64,000 nt of DNA from Aerococcus urinae (GCF_001543175.1 NZ_CP014161.1:1488001-1552000); one strand, 5' to 3'. Positions 33,612-45,070 are shown, numbered from the stretch's first letter. Program-made: numbers and translations. Notes: generated by a model from the sequence alone, not told the origin.

Positions 33612-33980
33612 TTAAAGTACTTCTGGAGCGAGTGAAATAATACGCATATAGTTGTTTTCACGTAATTCACGAGCTACTGGTCCAAAGATACGAGTTCCAC
33701 GTGGTGTTTTGTCATCACGAATAATTACACAGGCATTTTCATCGAATTTGATGTATGAACCATCAGCACGACGTGTTCCACTCTTGGAGCGAACAATAAC
33801 AGCTTTTACCACATCACCTTTTTTAACAACGCCACCGGGTGTAGCTTGTTTTACTGTACATACAATAACGTCACCGATGTTAGCTGTTTTACGACCTGAA
33901 CCACCTAAAACGCTGACACATAGGACTTCACGTGCTCCTGAGTTATCAGCAACTTTCAAGCGACTTTCTGTTTGAATCAT
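33612..33980 (-). CDS. rplN: 50S ribosomal protein L14
   Basis: 122 residues, the standard length. It has [17 protein letters not shown] and [14 protein letters not shown]14 contributes to an intersubunit bridge and is the docking site of the silencing factor RsfS. It lies between rpsQ and rplX. Confidence 0.98.
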   Translation of the reverse strand: MIQTESRLKVADNSGAREVLCVSVLGGSGRKTANIGDVIVCTVKQATPGGVVKKGDVVKAVIVRSKSGTRRADGSYIKFDENACVIIRDDKTPRGTRIFGPVARELRENNYMRIISLAPEVL

Positions 33981-34007
33981 CTTCTAGTATCCTCCTTCCA
34001 GTTAGCG

Positions 34008-34274
34008 TTAAATAATAACTGATTTTTCAACAATTTCAACTAGACGGAAATATTTATCCTTAGATAGTGGACGGGTTTCCATAATTTTAACGGTGTCGCC
34101 TACTTTTGCTGAATTCTTTTCATCATGTACTTTATATTTCTTGGAATACGAAATACGTTTTTTGTATGTTGGATGGAATTTAAATGTGTCTACTTGGACA
34201 ACAATCGTCTTATCCATTTTATCGGAAACAACGCGTCCTTGTAGAACTTTACGGTGATTACGTTTTTCTGCCAT
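34008..34274 (-). CDS. rpsQ: 30S ribosomal protein S17
   Basis: 88 residues, an OB fold with [20 protein letters not shown] and [10 protein letters not shown]17 is a primary binder of the 5' domain of 16S rRNA. It is spaced 26 bases from rplN and 32 from rpmC. Confidence 0.98.
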   Translation of the reverse strand: MAEKRNHRKVLQGRVVSDKMDKTIVVQVDTFKFHPTYKKRISYSKKYKVHDEKNSAKVGDTVKIMETRPLSKDKYFRLVEIVEKSVII

Positions 34275-34306
34275 TTCTTTAATATCCTCCTTTACTGATT
34301 AACGTT

Positions 34307-34501
34307 TTACGCGAGTTCTTGTTGACGCAATGCTGTTTTAATACGAGCAATTTGTTTACGAACTTGTTTAATACGCGCAGTATTTTCTAATTGACCGGTT
34401 GCCAATTGGAATCGTAAATTGAATAACTCTTGTTTGTATTCTTGTTCCTTTGCGTTTAATTCAGCCACGGAAAGATCTTTTAATTCAGAAAATTTATTCA
34501 T
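34307..34501 (-). CDS. rpmC: 50S ribosomal protein L29
   Basis: 64 residues: two helices, with the [16 protein letters not shown] motif. L29 lies at the tunnel exit, where chaperones and SRP dock. ATG at 34501 has AGGTGG eight bases upstream and overlaps the end of rplP by eight bases. A GTG at 34513 in the same frame lies inside that ribosome site and is rejected. Confidence 0.96.
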   Translation of the reverse strand: MNKFSELKDLSVAELNAKEQEYKQELFNLRFQLATGQLENTARIKQVRKQIARIKTALRQQELA

Positions 34502-34922
34502 TCGATTCACCACCTACATCACGTTTGACAATCTTACAACGAATTGGTAATTTGTGGGCGGCAAGACGTAGCGCTTCACGAGCAACTTCTTCAGGCACCC
34601 CTGCAATTTCAAATAAAATTTTTCCGCGTTTAACAGGAGCTACCCAGCCTTCTGGAGCACCTTTACCGGAACCCATACGAACACCAATGGCTTTGGCGGA
34701 GTATGGTTTGTGAGGGAAGATTTTAATCCATACTTTCCCTCCACGTTTCATATAACGTGTCATCGCGATACGGGCTGCTTCGATTTGGCGGTTGGTGATC
34801 CATTTAGAATCTAATGCTTGTAAGCCATATTCACCATAGGCGATTTCTTTACCGCCTTTAGCTTCTCCACGCATTTTTCCGCGGAACTCACGTCTATGTT
34901 TAACACGTTTAGGTACTAACAC
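34494..34922 (-). CDS. rplP: 50S ribosomal protein L16
   Basis: 142 residues. It starts at GTG 34922 ([15 protein letters not shown]) with AGGAGG seven bases upstream, and contains [17 protein letters not shown]16 is essential for the A-site region and peptidyl-transfer centre. It abuts rpsC with a two-base gap and overlaps rpmC. Confidence 0.98.
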   Translation of the reverse strand: MLVPKRVKHRREFRGKMRGEAKGGKEIAYGEYGLQALDSKWITNRQIEAARIAMTRYMKRGGKVWIKIFPHKPYSAKAIGVRMGSGKGAPEGWVAPVKRGKILFEIAGVPEEVAREALRLAAHKLPIRCKIVKRDVGGESNE

Positions 34923-34924
34923 GA

Positions 34925-35575
34925 TTATTCCTCCTCTTGATTATTAGTTGTTGGAAGAACTTCTCCACGGCAAATCCAAACTTTAACACCAATTTTACCA
35001 TAGGTGGTGTCTGCTTCTACCCAGGCATAATCAATGTCAGCACGTAGGGTATGTAGTGGAACAGTTCCTTCGTCTAATGCTTCGGTACGAGCCATATCAG
35101 CACCGTTTAAACGGCCAGATACTTGGACTTTGATACCTTGAGCGCCTGCTTTCATGGTGCGTTGAATGGCTTGTTTCATCGCACGACGGAAAGCAATACG
35201 GTTTTCTAATTGTTGAGCGATGTTTTCGCCGACTAATTCTGCACTTAAGTCAGGTTGTTTAACTTCGATAACGTTGATGTGCACGCGTTTACCGGTTAAT
35301 TGGTTGAGGTCTTTACGGAGTTTTTCAACTTCAGAACCACCCTTACCGATAACCATACCTGGTTTTGCGGTATGCACATTGATGTTTACCTTGTTAGCTG
35401 CACGTTCAATTTCAACTTGTGAGATTGAAGCATCTTTTAGCGCGTCTTCAATATAATCACGGACAGCTAAGTCTTCATGTAACGTGTTGGCATAATCTTT
35501 TTCTTCAAACCAGCGTGCATCCCAGTCTTTAATGACCCCGATACGTAAACCGGTTGGATTAATTTTTTGACCCAC
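34925..35575 (-). CDS. rpsC: 30S ribosomal protein S3
   Basis: 216 residues. The N-terminal KH domain has the motif G-M-V-I-G-K-G-G, and the C-terminal domain has [14 protein letters not shown]3 lines the mRNA entry tunnel with S4 and S5. It follows rplV with a three-base gap and precedes rplP by two bases, a compact arrangement. Confidence 0.98.
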   Translation of the reverse strand: MGQKINPTGLRIGVIKDWDARWFEEKDYANTLHEDLAVRDYIEDALKDASISQVEIERAANKVNINVHTAKPGMVIGKGGSEVEKLRKDLNQLTGKRVHINVIEVKQPDLSAELVGENIAQQLENRIAFRRAMKQAIQRTMKAGAQGIKVQVSGRLNGADMARTEALDEGTVPLHTLRADIDYAWVEADTTYGKIGVKVWICRGEVLPTTNNQEEE

Positions 35576-35578
35576 TAA

Positions 35579-35935
35579 TTACTCCTCCTCTGCTTCTTTT
35601 ACCACAACAGTAATGTGGCTGGTGCGTTTATTGATACGTGAAGCTGCGCCTTTAGCACGTGGACGGAAGCGTTTCATGGTTGGTCCTTCGTTCACATAGG
35701 CTTCACTGACATATAATTTAGTTACATCTAAGTCTGAATTGTGTTCTGCGTTAGCAACAGCTGACATTAACACCTTTTCAATCACAGGACTAGCTGCACG
35801 AGGGGTGTTTTTTAGAATAGCGATTGCTTCGCCAACGCTCTTGTTGCGAATTAAGTCAATTACTAAGCGCGCTTTACGGGCTGGAATTCGAACTGTTTTC
35901 GCAGTAGCTTTTGCAGATAAAACTTGTTCTGCCAT
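35579..35935 (-). CDS. rplV: 50S ribosomal protein L22
   Basis: 118 residues. [13 protein letters not shown] is the globular part. [17 protein letters not shown] begins the beta-hairpin that reaches into the exit tunnel, where macrolide resistance insertions occur; none is seen. It lies between rpsS and rpsC. Confidence 0.98.
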   Translation of the reverse strand: MAEQVLSAKATAKTVRIPARKARLVIDLIRNKSVGEAIAILKNTPRAASPVIEKVLMSAVANAEHNSDLDVTKLYVSEAYVNEGPTMKRFRPRAKGAASRINKRTSHITVVVKEAEEE

Positions 35936-35957
35936 TATTTATTTTCCTCCTCTCGCA

Positions 35958-36236
35958 TTAACGACGTGTCTTCTTGTCGTCTGCAGCATGACCATGGTAA
36001 GTACGGGTAGGAACAAATTCACCTAATTTGTGTCCAACCATGTCTTCTTGAATATAAACTGGAACATGTTTACGTCCATCGTGAACAGCAATCGTTAAAC
36101 CAATGAAGTTAGGAAAGATTGTTGAACGACGGGACCATGTTTTGATTACTTGTTTTTTATCGTTGTCTTGTTGTTCTTGAACCTTTTTCATTAAGTGTTC
36201 GTCACAAAAAGGTCCTTTTTTAATACTACGGCTCAT
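35958..36236 (-). CDS. rpsS: 30S ribosomal protein S19
   Basis: 92 residues, full length: [28 protein letters not shown] and [11 protein letters not shown]19 pairs with S13 in the small subunit head. It lies 34 bases after rplB in the S10 cluster. Confidence 0.98.
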   Translation of the reverse strand: MSRSIKKGPFCDEHLMKKVQEQQDNDKKQVIKTWSRRSTIFPNFIGLTIAVHDGRKHVPVYIQEDMVGHKLGEFVPTRTYHGHAADDKKTRR

Positions 36237-36270
36237 TTACTCTGGCTCCTTTCGTCAAGATCTAGTTAGT

Positions 36271-37107
36271 TTAACGTTTCTTGCTACGGTGACGTACAAT
36301 TAATTTATTGCTACGTGCGTTCTTATCACGAGTCTTAATACCACGAGCTGGTTTACCCCATGGGGTCATTTGAACCTTACGTCCGATTGGTGCACGACCT
36401 TCACCACCACCGTGTGGGTGATCGTTAGGGTTCATTACGGAACCACGAACAGTTGGGCGTTTACCTAACCAGCGACTACGTCCAGCTTTACCGCTGTTAA
36501 TCAATTCGTGTTGTTCATTACCAACAGAACCGACTGTCGCCCGGCATGTCCCTAAGATAAAACGTACTTCACCAGAGTTTAATTTTACGAGGACATATTT
36601 GTCTTCTTTACCTAAAACTTGAGCACTGGTACCAGCAGCACGAACTAATTGGCCACCCTTACCAGGTTTGGTTTCGATGTTATGGATCACAGTACCCACT
36701 GGGATATTCTTAAGAGGTAAAGCGTTACCTACTTTGATATCAGCGTCAGCACCAGATTGGATCCGGGTACCTACTTGTAAGCCTTTAGGTGCGATGATGT
36801 AGGTTTTAACCCCGTCAGTATAATGGATTAATGCGATGTTAGCGGAACGGTTTGGATCGTATTCGATAGCCTTAACCACGCCTTCAACGTTATCTTTGTT
36901 ACGTTTGAAGTCGATTAAACGATAAGCTTGTTTGTGGCCACCACCATGGTGACGAACAGTGATACGACCTTGGTTGTTGCGTCCAGCTCTTCTGGATTGT
37001 TTAGCTAATAAGCTTTTTTCAGGTGTTTTCTTGGTGATTTCGGAAAAATCAGAACCTGACATATTACGACGTCCGTTAGTTGTCGCTTTATAAACTTTAA
37101 TCGCCAC
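36271..37107 (-). CDS. rplB: 50S ribosomal protein L2
   Basis: 278 residues. The peptidyl-transferase-proximal segment [12 protein letters not shown] with its conserved histidine is intact, and so is the [14 protein letters not shown] segment. L2 is needed for subunit association and peptide-bond formation. It starts 11 bases after rplW. Confidence 0.98.
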   Translation of the reverse strand: MAIKVYKATTNGRRNMSGSDFSEITKKTPEKSLLAKQSRRAGRNNQGRITVRHHGGGHKQAYRLIDFKRNKDNVEGVVKAIEYDPNRSANIALIHYTDGVKTYIIAPKGLQVGTRIQSGADADIKVGNALPLKNIPVGTVIHNIETKPGKGGQLVRAAGTSAQVLGKEDKYVLVKLNSGEVRFILGTCRATVGSVGNEQHELINSGKAGRSRWLGKRPTVRGSVMNPNDHPHGGGEGRAPIGRKVQMTPWGKPARGIKTRDKNARSNKLIVRHRSKKR

Positions 37108-37118
37108 GTTAATTCCTC

Positions 37119-37421
37119 CTATTCTTCAGAATCTTCATCAGTTGTTGGGAAGATTTCAATTGATTGACCTTCGGCAACTTCGACAATGGCTTTGCGACGT
37201 TTGCGGGTATAACCTGCATAACGTCCCATACGTTTTAACTTGCCACGTACATTAAGGATGTTTACTTTAACAACTTTTACTTGGAAAAGTTCTTCAACAG
37301 CTTGTCTCACTTGAGTTTTGTTAGCGTCTGTAGCTACTTCAAAAGTGTACTTGTTGTCATCCATAGCTTCCATTGAAGCTTCAGTAATGATTGGGCGTAG
37401 AATAATATCTTGAGCACTCAT
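37119..37421 (-). CDS. rplW: 50S ribosomal protein L23
   Basis: 100 residues, with [24 protein letters not shown] and an acidic C-terminal tail (T-D-E-D-S-E-E). L23 sits at the tunnel exit and docks trigger factor and SRP. Its ATG overlaps the rplD stop by one base, indicating translational coupling. Confidence 0.98.
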   Translation of the reverse strand: MSAQDIILRPIITEASMEAMDDNKYTFEVATDANKTQVRQAVEELFQVKVVKVNILNVRGKLKRMGRYAGYTRKRRKAIVEVAEGQSIEIFPTTDEDSEE

Positions 37422-38044
37422 TATGCAAGTACCTCCTCTACGTTAGAAAGAGCTGATTGAGTCATAAGCACTTTCACATGGTTTTCTAAATCGTAAACGT
37501 TCACGTTATCTTCATCAACTACGGTAACGTTGTTTAAGTTACGTGCAGATAAGTGGGCGTTAGTGTTGTCTTTATCTACAACCACTAAGACTTTTTCGTT
37601 AACATTTAAGTTTTCGAGAATGTTTTTGAATTCTTTGGTCTTTGGTGCATCTAAGCTAAGTGCGTCAACAACCACTAAGTTGTCTTGGCTCACCTTACGT
37701 GATAATGCAGAACGTAAAGCTAAGCGACGTACCTTACGAGGTAACTTGTAGCTGTATGAACGTGGGGTAGGACCGAATGCGCGTCCACCACCAACCCATT
37801 GAGGAGCTCGGATAGAACCTTGACGAGCACGACCGGTTCCTTTTTGACGCCATGGTTTACGTCCACCACCACTAACAGCGGAACGGTTTTTCACTGAATG
37901 TGTTCCTTGGCGACGGGAAGCGCGTTGCATCAAAATAACATCAAAGATTGCGGTTTCGTTTGGTTCAATAGCGAAGATGTCGTCTTTTACTTCGATTTCG
38001 CCGTTTTGTGAACCATCTTGTTTATATAAGTTGATTTTAGCCAT
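37421..38044 (-). CDS. rplD: 50S ribosomal protein L4
   Basis: 207 residues. The extended tunnel loop includes [18 protein letters not shown], the site of macrolide-resistance changes, and appears wild type. L4 is an early assembly protein and in many bacteria represses its own S10 operon. A structured leader is present upstream of rpsJ here. Confidence 0.98.
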   Translation of the reverse strand: MAKINLYKQDGSQNGEIEVKDDIFAIEPNETAIFDVILMQRASRRQGTHSVKNRSAVSGGGRKPWRQKGTGRARQGSIRAPQWVGGGRAFGPTPRSYSYKLPRKVRRLALRSALSRKVSQDNLVVVDALSLDAPKTKEFKNILENLNVNEKVLVVVDKDNTNAHLSARNLNNVTVVDEDNVNVYDLENHVKVLMTQSALSNVEEVLA

Positions 38045-38066
38045 TATTTTCTTCCTCCTTCCTCAA

Positions 38067-38702
38067 TTATTCAGCTGATTTAGCAGCTGTCTTGATTTCA
38101 ACGAGTGATTTCTTGGCACCTGGAACATTACCTTTCACTAAGATAACATTCTTATCTGCCATCACTTTAACGATTTCTAAGTTTTGAATGGTTACAGTGT
38201 TGCCACCCATTTGTCCTGGTAAGTTTTTACCCTTAAAGACTTTGGAAGCATCTGAAGCCATACCCATTGATCCAGCAGCACGGTGGTAGTGAGAACCGTG
38301 AGACATAGGACCACGTTGTTGACCATGACGTTTGATCGCGCCTTGGAAACCTTTACCTTTAGAGGTTCCAGTTACATCAACGATGTCGCCTTCTTGGAAA
38401 ATATCCACCTTTACTTCGCTACCTACTTCGTATTCTCCTAGCTCAACATCTTTGAATTCGCGAATGAAGCGCTTAGGAGTAGTTTCTGCTTTTGCTACAT
38501 GACCTTGTTCAGGTTTATTGGCAAGAACTTCACGTTTGTCGTCGAAACCTAATTGAACAGCTTCGTAACCATCGTTTTCCAAAGTTTTCACTTGTAAAAC
38601 AACATTAGCTTGAGCTTCGATAACAGTAACTGGCACTAATTCGCCAGATTCAGTGAAGAACTGAGTCATACCTACTTTTTTACCTAAGATTCCTTTAGTC
38701 AT
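38067..38702 (-). CDS. rplC: 50S ribosomal protein L3
   Basis: 211 residues. [16 protein letters not shown] begins the protein. The central extension [17 protein letters not shown] carries the glutamine that is methylated in some bacteria. L3 reaches towards the peptidyl-transferase centre. It follows rpsJ by 45 bases. Confidence 0.98.
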   Translation of the reverse strand: MTKGILGKKVGMTQFFTESGELVPVTVIEAQANVVLQVKTLENDGYEAVQLGFDDKREVLANKPEQGHVAKAETTPKRFIREFKDVELGEYEVGSEVKVDIFQEGDIVDVTGTSKGKGFQGAIKRHGQQRGPMSHGSHYHRAAGSMGMASDASKVFKGKNLPGQMGGNTVTIQNLEIVKVMADKNVILVKGNVPGAKKSLVEIKTAAKSAE

Positions 38703-38747
38703 GATTACACCTCCATAAAATTATTTTTTTAAAATTGGTTAACTAAA

Positions 38748-39056
38748 TTAAAGTTTGATTTCGATGTCCACACCACTTGGTAAGTCGAGTTTCATTAAAG
38801 CGTCGACTGTTTTAGGTGTTGGGTTAACAATATCCACTAGGCGTTTGTGTGTACGCATTTCGAATTGTTCCCGTGAGTCTTTGTACTTGTGAGTTGCACG
38901 GATCACGGTGAAGATTGAGCGTTCAGTTGGTAGTGGGATTGGCCCTGCTACTTGTGCTCCTGTACGTTTAGCGGTTTCTACAATTTTTTGTGCGGATTGG
39001 TCTAACGCACGATGTTCATAAGCCTTTAAGCGGATACGAATTTTTTGTTTTGCCAT
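38748..39056 (-). CDS. rpsJ: 30S ribosomal protein S10 (NusE)
   Basis: 102 residues, full length: [25 protein letters not shown] and H-K-R-L-V-D-I. The Lys-Tyr-Lys segment (H-K-Y-K-D-S-R) associated with tetracycline contacts is present. S10 belongs to the small subunit head and, as NusE, links RNA polymerase to translation. It is the first gene of the S10-spc-alpha cluster, with a strong promoter about 160 bases upstream. Confidence 0.98.
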   Translation of the reverse strand: MAKQKIRIRLKAYEHRALDQSAQKIVETAKRTGAQVAGPIPLPTERSIFTVIRATHKYKDSREQFEMRTHKRLVDIVNPTPKTVDALMKLDLPSGVDIEIKL

Positions 39057-39213
39057 TATATTTCCTCCTCGTCATAATTCTACGATTGACTAGCTCCATA
39101 TGAAAGACCGGCTCCACCCTCTTGGCAAAGCTCCCGGGTGTGTCGCAACCTCATACTTCAAAGCTTGGGCTGATTGACCCCAGGGCATAGTAACCCCTGG
39201 AATTTACAGCACT
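39057..39213 (-). promoter_or_regulatory. Structured leader of the S10 operon
   Basis: The transcript between the promoter at 39220 and rpsJ can form a CCAGGG/CCCTGG stem (39180-39200) and further G/C-rich pairing around CACCC/GGGTG (39115-39142). Position and length fit an autoregulatory leader. The L4-binding role is inferred from other bacteria. Confidence 0.4.
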
Positions 39214-39219
39214 CTTACA

Positions 39220-39248
39220 ATTATACAGACATGTCGATGTGATATCAA
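39220..39248 (-). promoter_or_regulatory. Promoter of the S10-spc-alpha operon
   Basis: Minus-strand TTGATA (39248-39243), a 17-base spacer and a perfect TATAAT (39225-39220). No other strong promoter was seen between rpsJ and rplQ. The bases from 39249 to 39393 show nothing recognisable. Confidence 0.85.
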
Positions 39249-39393
39249 GGGTTTCCGCCTACTTTTTTAAAAAAATCGCCAAAAACTTTCTTAAACCGCC
39301 CTCTTGTCTCCAAGCCTACCCCTAATAACTTTAGGCATGAGCTATATTGTCTAAGTTCCCGCTGAATTGGTCGACTGGACTCACTTAGATAGA

Positions 39394-39436
39394 CAAAAAG
39401 AAACCGAGGCTTTCTATCTGATAAGACTCGGTTTCT
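39394..39436 (-). terminator. Terminator of the L,D-transpeptidase gene
   Basis: AGAAACCGAG (39399-39408) pairs perfectly with CTCGGTTTCT (39427-39436). The minus strand continues TTTTTG. It lies about 55 bases after the stop at 39490. Confidence 0.85.
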
Positions 39437-39489
39437 CTCCTATATTACTATTATATGTTCATTTTTGTTGCTATAAATAGTCTGCTTAT

Positions 39490-40905
39490 TTAATGAAGAG
39501 ATTCTTCATTAAAGATGACCACTGGCATACCCACATAAGATTTAGCAAAGATGGTAGGCATGACATTGATTGAGGTATTGACACAACCGTAGGACCCTGC
39601 CATGTTGCGGTAGAGTTGACCACCAAAGGCCGGTTGCCACTTAGCATCATGGATGCCTTCCGCATGGTAGTCAAAAGCCATCCAATAATCTACTGGTTGC
39701 TCATAAGGGATCCCAGTGATTGGTGAATTGGCTCTTAGGATACTTGGTGACTCCATATTCCAAATTTCATTGGCACCCGGAATGGTTGGCGACTTGTCTT
39801 GTCCAGTAATCACATCGGTTTCCAGACTCAGTTGGCCATTTTCATAGAGGAATAGTTTTTGGTTAGGGATATCGACTTCAATATAAGTGTCGCCAAAGAA
39901 ATTATCCACCTTGTAGCCTTGACCGGCAATACTTGGTTCAAAACTCTTATCCTCACCGGCTAAGACCGCTTGGGCCACTTCTTCTACCGCGCGGTCACGG
40001 TCAATATACCAGCCATAAATGCCAGGGAAAATGGTCACTGTCCCTGACATGGTGGACTTAAATTCGTGTGGGTTTAATAAGCCAGACACTTTTTGGTTGA
40101 GCTCTTGTAAGTAAGCTGAAATCTTAGACCGGTCCACATCAATCGAAGAGTCCGCTTGAACAATCAGCCAACTTTGAATGGTGGCGGGATCAATCGGATA
40201 GTCTTTATCTTCGATATTAAGGGCTAGCTTCATAGAAGAAATCTTATTAAATTGCTCCATCTGCTTTTGTATTTCGGGGTCATCGGATTTCACTTGAGGC
40301 TCTAAGTAAGCATCCTCCAACTTCACCTGATCTTGCCCTTGGTCGATGGCTGATTGAATCAATTGGCCTAATTTTTCCTTTGATACTTGGTTCCCATGGC
40401 TTTCTTTTTTAATGCTTAATTGGTTATTGGCCTGGTCCACTACCACTTGGGCATTAGTGGGAGCTTGGCGCTCAGCATTATTAATCGCTAAGTCATTAAC
40501 CAACCCCTTAAGGGCAGCTTCATTATTCTTACTTTCTTCAACGGCTAAGACACCATGGTCTTGGTTAAACCAAGCTAAAGGCCAAGTCCAAGCATTTTGT
40601 TGAGCTAAGACCTGTTCTAAGGAAGAATTGATATTAAATTGAATTCCAACATCTTGGGGTTTGACTTCCTTAATTACTTGATCTTTTTCCGTAACCTTAA
40701 CCCCTAAGTCGGATAACTTGTCCTTGAGGCGACTTTCTGCCTCTTCCGGACTTTGGTGACTAATATCTGTTGCAGCCATCACCGTTTCTGGCAGGAAGTG
40801 TCCTTGATAATAATAGCTCCCTCCTAAATAGACCAGTGCTAAGACACTGATCACCGTTACCAGAGCAATTAAAAAGCCCTTTTTTCCATTATGCTTACTA
40901 GCCAT
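39490..40905 (-). CDS. YkuD-type L,D-transpeptidase with a peptidoglycan-binding-like domain
   Basis: 471 residues. An N-terminal membrane helix (about 10-30) is followed by a long extracellular region (about 35-335) of the putative peptidoglycan-binding type found in Enterococcus Ldt proteins. The C-terminal YkuD domain (about 340-470) has H-A-E-G-I-H-D and the catalytic G-S-Y-G-C-V-N-T. It should form 3-3 cross-links in peptidoglycan. The usual S-H-G-C reads S-Y-G-C here: Cys is kept, but the adjacent His is Tyr. Start ATG at 40905 with GGGGAGG. It lies alone between tuf and the S10 operon, with its own terminator. Confidence 0.88.
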   Translation of the reverse strand: MASKHNGKKGFLIALVTVISVLALVYLGGSYYYQGHFLPETVMAATDISHQSPEEAESRLKDKLSDLGVKVTEKDQVIKEVKPQDVGIQFNINSSLEQVLAQQNAWTWPLAWFNQDHGVLAVEESKNNEAALKGLVNDLAINNAERQAPTNAQVVVDQANNQLSIKKESHGNQVSKEKLGQLIQSAIDQGQDQVKLEDAYLEPQVKSDDPEIQKQMEQFNKISSMKLALNIEDKDYPIDPATIQSWLIVQADSSIDVDRSKISAYLQELNQKVSGLLNPHEFKSTMSGTVTIFPGIYGWYIDRDRAVEEVAQAVLAGEDKSFEPSIAGQGYKVDNFFGDTYIEVDIPNQKLFLYENGQLSLETDVITGQDKSPTIPGANEIWNMESPSILRANSPITGIPYEQPVDYWMAFDYHAEGIHDAKWQPAFGGQLYRNMAGSYGCVNTSINVMPTIFAKSYVGMPVVIFNEESLH

Positions 40906-41035
40906 ATCTTTTCCTCCCCGACAAGTTGCTTTCGTTTTTTCTCTAACAATTTGTCTTAATTTAGTAAATAACTATTAATAAAATACCGACAATTACCTGT
41001 TTTGTAAACCATTTAGTTCTAAAATTATTTATAAA

Positions 41036-41066
41036 ATAAAAAAAGAGCTCGGATGAGCTCTTTTTT
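41036..41066 (-). terminator. Terminator of tuf
   Basis: AAAGAGCTC and GAGCTCTTT form a perfect stem around GGAT, with T-tracts on both sides. It lies about 20 bases after the tuf stop. Confidence 0.9.
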
Positions 41067-41082
41067 CTGGAATGTTCTAAAA

Positions 41083-42267
41083 TTAAAGAATTTCAGAAAC
41101 AACACCGGCACCAACAGTGTGGCCACCTTCACGGATTGAGAAGTTAGTACCTTCTTCAATAGCGATTGGGTGAATTAATTTAACTTCCATAGTAACGTTG
41201 TCACCAGGCATTACCATTGGTGTGTCTTCTGGTAAGATAACTTCACCGGTAATGTCAGTTGTACGGAAGTAGAATTGTGGACGGTAGTTGTTCATGAATG
41301 GGGTGTGACGTCCACCTTCTTCTTTAGTTAAAACATAAACTTCAGCTTTGAATTCGGTATGTGGAGTAATGGTACCTGGTTCAGCTAAAACTTGACCACG
41401 TTCGATGTTTTCACGGGTAATACCACGTAATAAGGCACCAACGTTGTCACCTGCTTCAGCGTAGTCAAGTGTTTTACGGAACATTTCAAGACCGGTAACA
41501 GTTGTTTTTTCAGGTTTGTCAGCTAAACCAACGATTTCAACTTCTTTACCAACTTCGATCTTACCACGTTCAACACGACCAGTAGCAACGGTACCACGAC
41601 CGGTAATTGAGAATACGTCTTCAACTGGCATCATGAATGGTTTGTCAGTGTCACGTTCTGGAGTTGGGATGTATTCGTCAACAGCTTCCATTAAGTCTAA
41701 GATCGCTTGTTCAGCATCTGCGTCGCCTTCAAGAGCTTTTAATGCAGAACCTTTAATTACAGGAACGTCATCTCCTGGGAAACCATATTCACTTAATAAG
41801 TCACGAACTTCAAGTTCAACTAATTCAAGTAATTCTTCGTCGTCAACCATATCACATTTGTTTAAGAATACAACGAAGTAAGGAACCCCAACTTGACGAG
41901 CAAGTAAGATGTGTTCACGAGTTTGAGCCATAGGACCGTCAGTTGCGGCAACAACTAAGATCGCACCGTCCATTTGAGCAGCACCGGTGATCATGTTCTT
42001 AACGTAGTCCGCGTGGCCTGGGCAGTCAACGTGAGCGTAGTGACGGTTAGCTGTTTCGTATTCGATGTGAGAAGTGTTAATAGTAATCCCACGTTCTTGT
42101 TCTTCAGGTGCGTTATCGATCGCAGCGTAGTCTTTAGCTTCACCGAAACCATTTTTAGCTAAAACAGTAGCGATAGCTGCTGATAAAGTGGTTTTACCGT
42201 GGTCAACGTGACCTAAAGTACCGATATTTACGTGTGGTTTACTACGATCAAAATGTTCTTTTGCCAT
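41083..42267 (-). CDS. tuf: Elongation factor Tu
   Basis: 394 residues. GTPase motifs are G-H-V-D-H-G-K-T (P-loop), R-G-I-T-I (switch I), D-C-P-G-H (switch II) and N-K-C-D; the two beta-barrel domains follow. EF-Tu delivers aminoacyl-tRNA to the ribosome. It has its own promoter (42334-42363) in the gap after fusA, and a strong terminator. Start ATG at 42267 with AGGAGG. Confidence 0.99.
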   Translation of the reverse strand: MAKEHFDRSKPHVNIGTLGHVDHGKTTLSAAIATVLAKNGFGEAKDYAAIDNAPEEQERGITINTSHIEYETANRHYAHVDCPGHADYVKNMITGAAQMDGAILVVAATDGPMAQTREHILLARQVGVPYFVVFLNKCDMVDDEELLELVELEVRDLLSEYGFPGDDVPVIKGSALKALEGDADAEQAILDLMEAVDEYIPTPERDTDKPFMMPVEDVFSITGRGTVATGRVERGKIEVGKEVEIVGLADKPEKTTVTGLEMFRKTLDYAEAGDNVGALLRGITRENIERGQVLAEPGTITPHTEFKAEVYVLTKEEGGRHTPFMNNYRPQFYFRTTDITGEVILPEDTPMVMPGDNVTMEVKLIHPIAIEEGTNFSIREGGHTVGAGVVSEIL

Positions 42268-42333
42268 TGTATAATTTTCCTCCTAAAAGTTAACACTAAA
42301 TTTCTATCTTATGTATATAGATTCAGTAGTTTA

Positions 42334-42363
42334 ATTATATGAGATAGGCCTTGATAAAGTCAA
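42334..42363 (-). promoter_or_regulatory. Promoter of tuf
   Basis: TTGACT (42363-42358), an 18-base spacer and TATAAT (42339-42334) on the minus strand, about 65 bases before the tuf start. It allows tuf to be transcribed apart from rpsL-rpsG-fusA. Confidence 0.7.
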
Positions 42364-42403
42364 GGACTCTACCTCATCTTTCCTTGATTTTTAAGCCTTT
42401 AGA

Positions 42404-44497
42404 CTAATCTTCAGAACCTTTACCATATTTAGCAATGATTTCTTCACTGACAGATTTTGGAACCGGTTCATAGTGGTCAAAGGTCATGGTAAATGTCCCA
42501 CGTCCTTGGGTTGCTGAACGTAAGGTTGTTGCATACCCAAACATTTCAGATAGTGGCACAAATGAGTGTAAGGTTAAAGCGTTACCGCGTGGTTCTTGTC
42601 CTTCGATACGGCCACGACGTGCGGAAACATGTCCCATAACATCGCCTAAGTAATCTTCAGGAACAACAATATCAACCTTCATCACAGGCTCAAGGATTAC
42701 TGCGCCAGCATCTTTAGCTGCATTACGTAATGCAAGAGAAGCGGCAACCTTGAAGGCTGCTTCACTGGAGTCGACATCGTGGTAAGAACCATCATAAAGT
42801 TTAGCCTTCACGTCAACTAATGGGAAGCCTGCGAGGACACCATTTTCCATAGCGTCTTTCAAACCAGCTTCAACTGAAGGGATGTATTCACGAGGAACAA
42901 CCCCACCGACGATAGCGTCTTCGAATTCGAAACCGGCACCTTCTTCGTTAGGGGTAAATTCGATCCATACGTCCCCGTATTGCCCTTTACCACCAGATTG
43001 ACGAACAAACTTACCTTGGGCTTGTGTTTGTTTGGTGAAGGTTTCACGGTAAGACACTTGAGGAGCACCAACAGTTGCTTCAACGTTGAATTCACGTTTC
43101 AAACGGTCAACGATAATATCTAAGTGCAACTCACCCATACCGGCAATAATGGTTTGACCAGTTTCATGGTCGGTACTTGCACGGAAGGTTGGATCTTCTT
43201 CAGCTAATTTACCCAAAGCAATTTGCATCTTGTCTTGGTCAGCCTTGGTGTTTGGTTCGATAGCCACTTCGATAACAGGTTCTGGGAATTCCATTCTTTC
43301 CAAAATAATTGGGTTCTTGGTATCACAGAGGGTGTCACCAGTTGTGGTGTTCTTCAAACCAACCGCAGCAGCGATGTCACCAGAGAAGACTTCTTCAACT
43401 TCTGAACGAGAGTTAGCGTGCATCAATAAGATACGTCCGACACGTTCACGGGTGTCAGAAGTAGCGTTAAGCACGTATGAACCAGCTTCAAGAGTCCCTG
43501 AGTAAACGCGGAAGAAGGTTAAACGACCAACATAAGGGTCTGTCATCACCTTGAAGGCTAAAGCTGAGAATGGTGAGTCATCGTTTGCACGAACTTCAAA
43601 GGTTTCATCTGGGTTGTTTGCACGTTCTGCTTCAATTGGAGGAACGTCAGTAGGTGCAGGTAAGTAGTCAATAACTGCATCTAGCATTAACTGAACCCCT
43701 TTGTTCTTGAAGGCAGATCCACATAATACTGGGAAGAATTCCAAGTTCAAGGTTGCTTTACGGATAGCAGCTTTTAATTGGTCTTCAGTGATTTCTTCAC
43801 CTTCGAGGTAAGCAATCATTAAGTCTTCGTCAGTATCTGCAACGGCTTCAACAAGGTCAGTACGCCATTTTTCAGCAAGTTCTTGATATTCTTCTGGAAT
43901 ATCTTCTTCATCAATCACTTGACCCATTTCGTCTTCATAAATTTCAGCTTTCATCTTAACTAAGTCAATGATTCCAGTGAAATTATCTTCAGCACCAATA
44001 GGTAATTGGATTGCGTGAGCATTTGCTCCTAAGCGGTCTTTGATGGTGTCAACAGCATATAAGAAGTCAGCACCGATCTTGTCCATCTTGTTAGCAAATA
44101 CGATACGTGGAACATGGTAGGTATCAGCTTGACGCCAAACCGTTTCTGTTTGAGGTTCTACCCCGGATTGAGCGTCAAGAACGGTTACGGCACCATCAAG
44201 AACACGTAAGGAACGTTCAACTTCAACCGTGAAGTCCACGTGCCCTGGGGTGTCGATAATGTTTACTCGATAACCCTTCCATTGTGCAGTTGTCGCTGCA
44301 GAAGTAATCGTAATCCCACGTTCTTGTTCTTGTTCCATCCAGTCCATTTGGGAAGCCCCTTCGTGGGTTTCACCAATTTTGTGGATTTTACCGGTATAGT
44401 ACAAGATACGTTCAGTCGTCGTTGTCTTACCGGCATCGATGTGGGCCATAATTCCGATGTTTCTTGTTTTTTCAAGAGGGAATTCTCTTTTAGCCAT
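42404..44497 (-). CDS. fusA: Elongation factor G
   Basis: 697 residues. GTPase motifs are [27 protein letters not shown] and N-K-M-D. Domain IV has the S-Y-H-D-V-D-S-S-E loop, and domain V closes the protein. EF-G drives translocation and, with RRF, ribosome recycling. It is the third gene of the str operon, about 100 bases after rpsG. Nothing marks it as a paralogue such as TetM. Confidence 0.99.
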   Translation of the reverse strand: MAKREFPLEKTRNIGIMAHIDAGKTTTTERILYYTGKIHKIGETHEGASQMDWMEQEQERGITITSAATTAQWKGYRVNIIDTPGHVDFTVEVERSLRVLDGAVTVLDAQSGVEPQTETVWRQADTYHVPRIVFANKMDKIGADFLYAVDTIKDRLGANAHAIQLPIGAEDNFTGIIDLVKMKAEIYEDEMGQVIDEEDIPEEYQELAEKWRTDLVEAVADTDEDLMIAYLEGEEITEDQLKAAIRKATLNLEFFPVLCGSAFKNKGVQLMLDAVIDYLPAPTDVPPIEAERANNPDETFEVRANDDSPFSALAFKVMTDPYVGRLTFFRVYSGTLEAGSYVLNATSDTRERVGRILLMHANSRSEVEEVFSGDIAAAVGLKNTTTGDTLCDTKNPIILERMEFPEPVIEVAIEPNTKADQDKMQIALGKLAEEDPTFRASTDHETGQTIIAGMGELHLDIIVDRLKREFNVEATVGAPQVSYRETFTKQTQAQGKFVRQSGGKGQYGDVWIEFTPNEEGAGFEFEDAIVGGVVPREYIPSVEAGLKDAMENGVLAGFPLVDVKAKLYDGSYHDVDSSEAAFKVAASLALRNAAKDAGAVILEPVMKVDIVVPEDYLGDVMGHVSARRGRIEGQEPRGNALTLHSFVPLSEMFGYATTLRSATQGRGTFTMTFDHYEPVPKSVSEEIIAKYGKGSED

Positions 44498-44599
44498 CTT
44501 TGAATAACTCTCCTTTACTTTAAAATAGAATAAAAACTTGTCCTCACTTATGATACCTGCCGTACTAGGAAATTTCCACTAATAAAGCAGGAAAATTTA

Positions 44600-45070
44600 T
44601 TACCAGCGGAAGTGAGCGAAAGCTTTGTTGGCTTCAGCCATACGGTGGGTTTCTTCACGTTTTCTAACGGCAGCACCGGTGTTGTTAGCAGCGTCCATGA
44701 TTTCACGCGCTAAACGAACGTTCATGGTTCCTTCACCACGGTTACGAGCTGCTTGAACGAGCCAACGAAGAGCTAAAGTTTGACGGCGTTCTGGGCGAAC
44801 TTCCATAGGCACTTGGTAGTTAGCACCCCCAACACGACGCGCTTTAACTTCTAAAACTGGAGAAATGTTTTCAAGCGCTTCTTGGTAAACTTCCATAGCG
44901 TCATTTCCAGTTTCTTCTTTAATAATATTAAAAGCATTGTATAAGATGGTTGCTGCTTTACCACGTTTACCGTCAACCATAATTTGGCTGATTAGGCGAG
45001 TAACCATTTTTGAATTGTAAATTGGGTCTGGCAATACATCACGTTTTGCAACATGTCCTTTACGAGGCAT
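44600..45070 (-). CDS. rpsG: 30S ribosomal protein S7
   Basis: 156 residues, full length: [30 protein letters not shown] and C-terminal [11 protein letters not shown]7 organises the head of the small subunit and contacts E-site tRNA. In other bacteria it represses the str operon. It is 26 bases after rpsL. Confidence 0.98.
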   Translation of the reverse strand: MPRKGHVAKRDVLPDPIYNSKMVTRLISQIMVDGKRGKAATILYNAFNIIKEETGNDAMEVYQEALENISPVLEVKARRVGGANYQVPMEVRPERRQTLALRWLVQAARNRGEGTMNVRLAREIMDAANNTGAAVRKREETHRMAEANKAFAHFRW

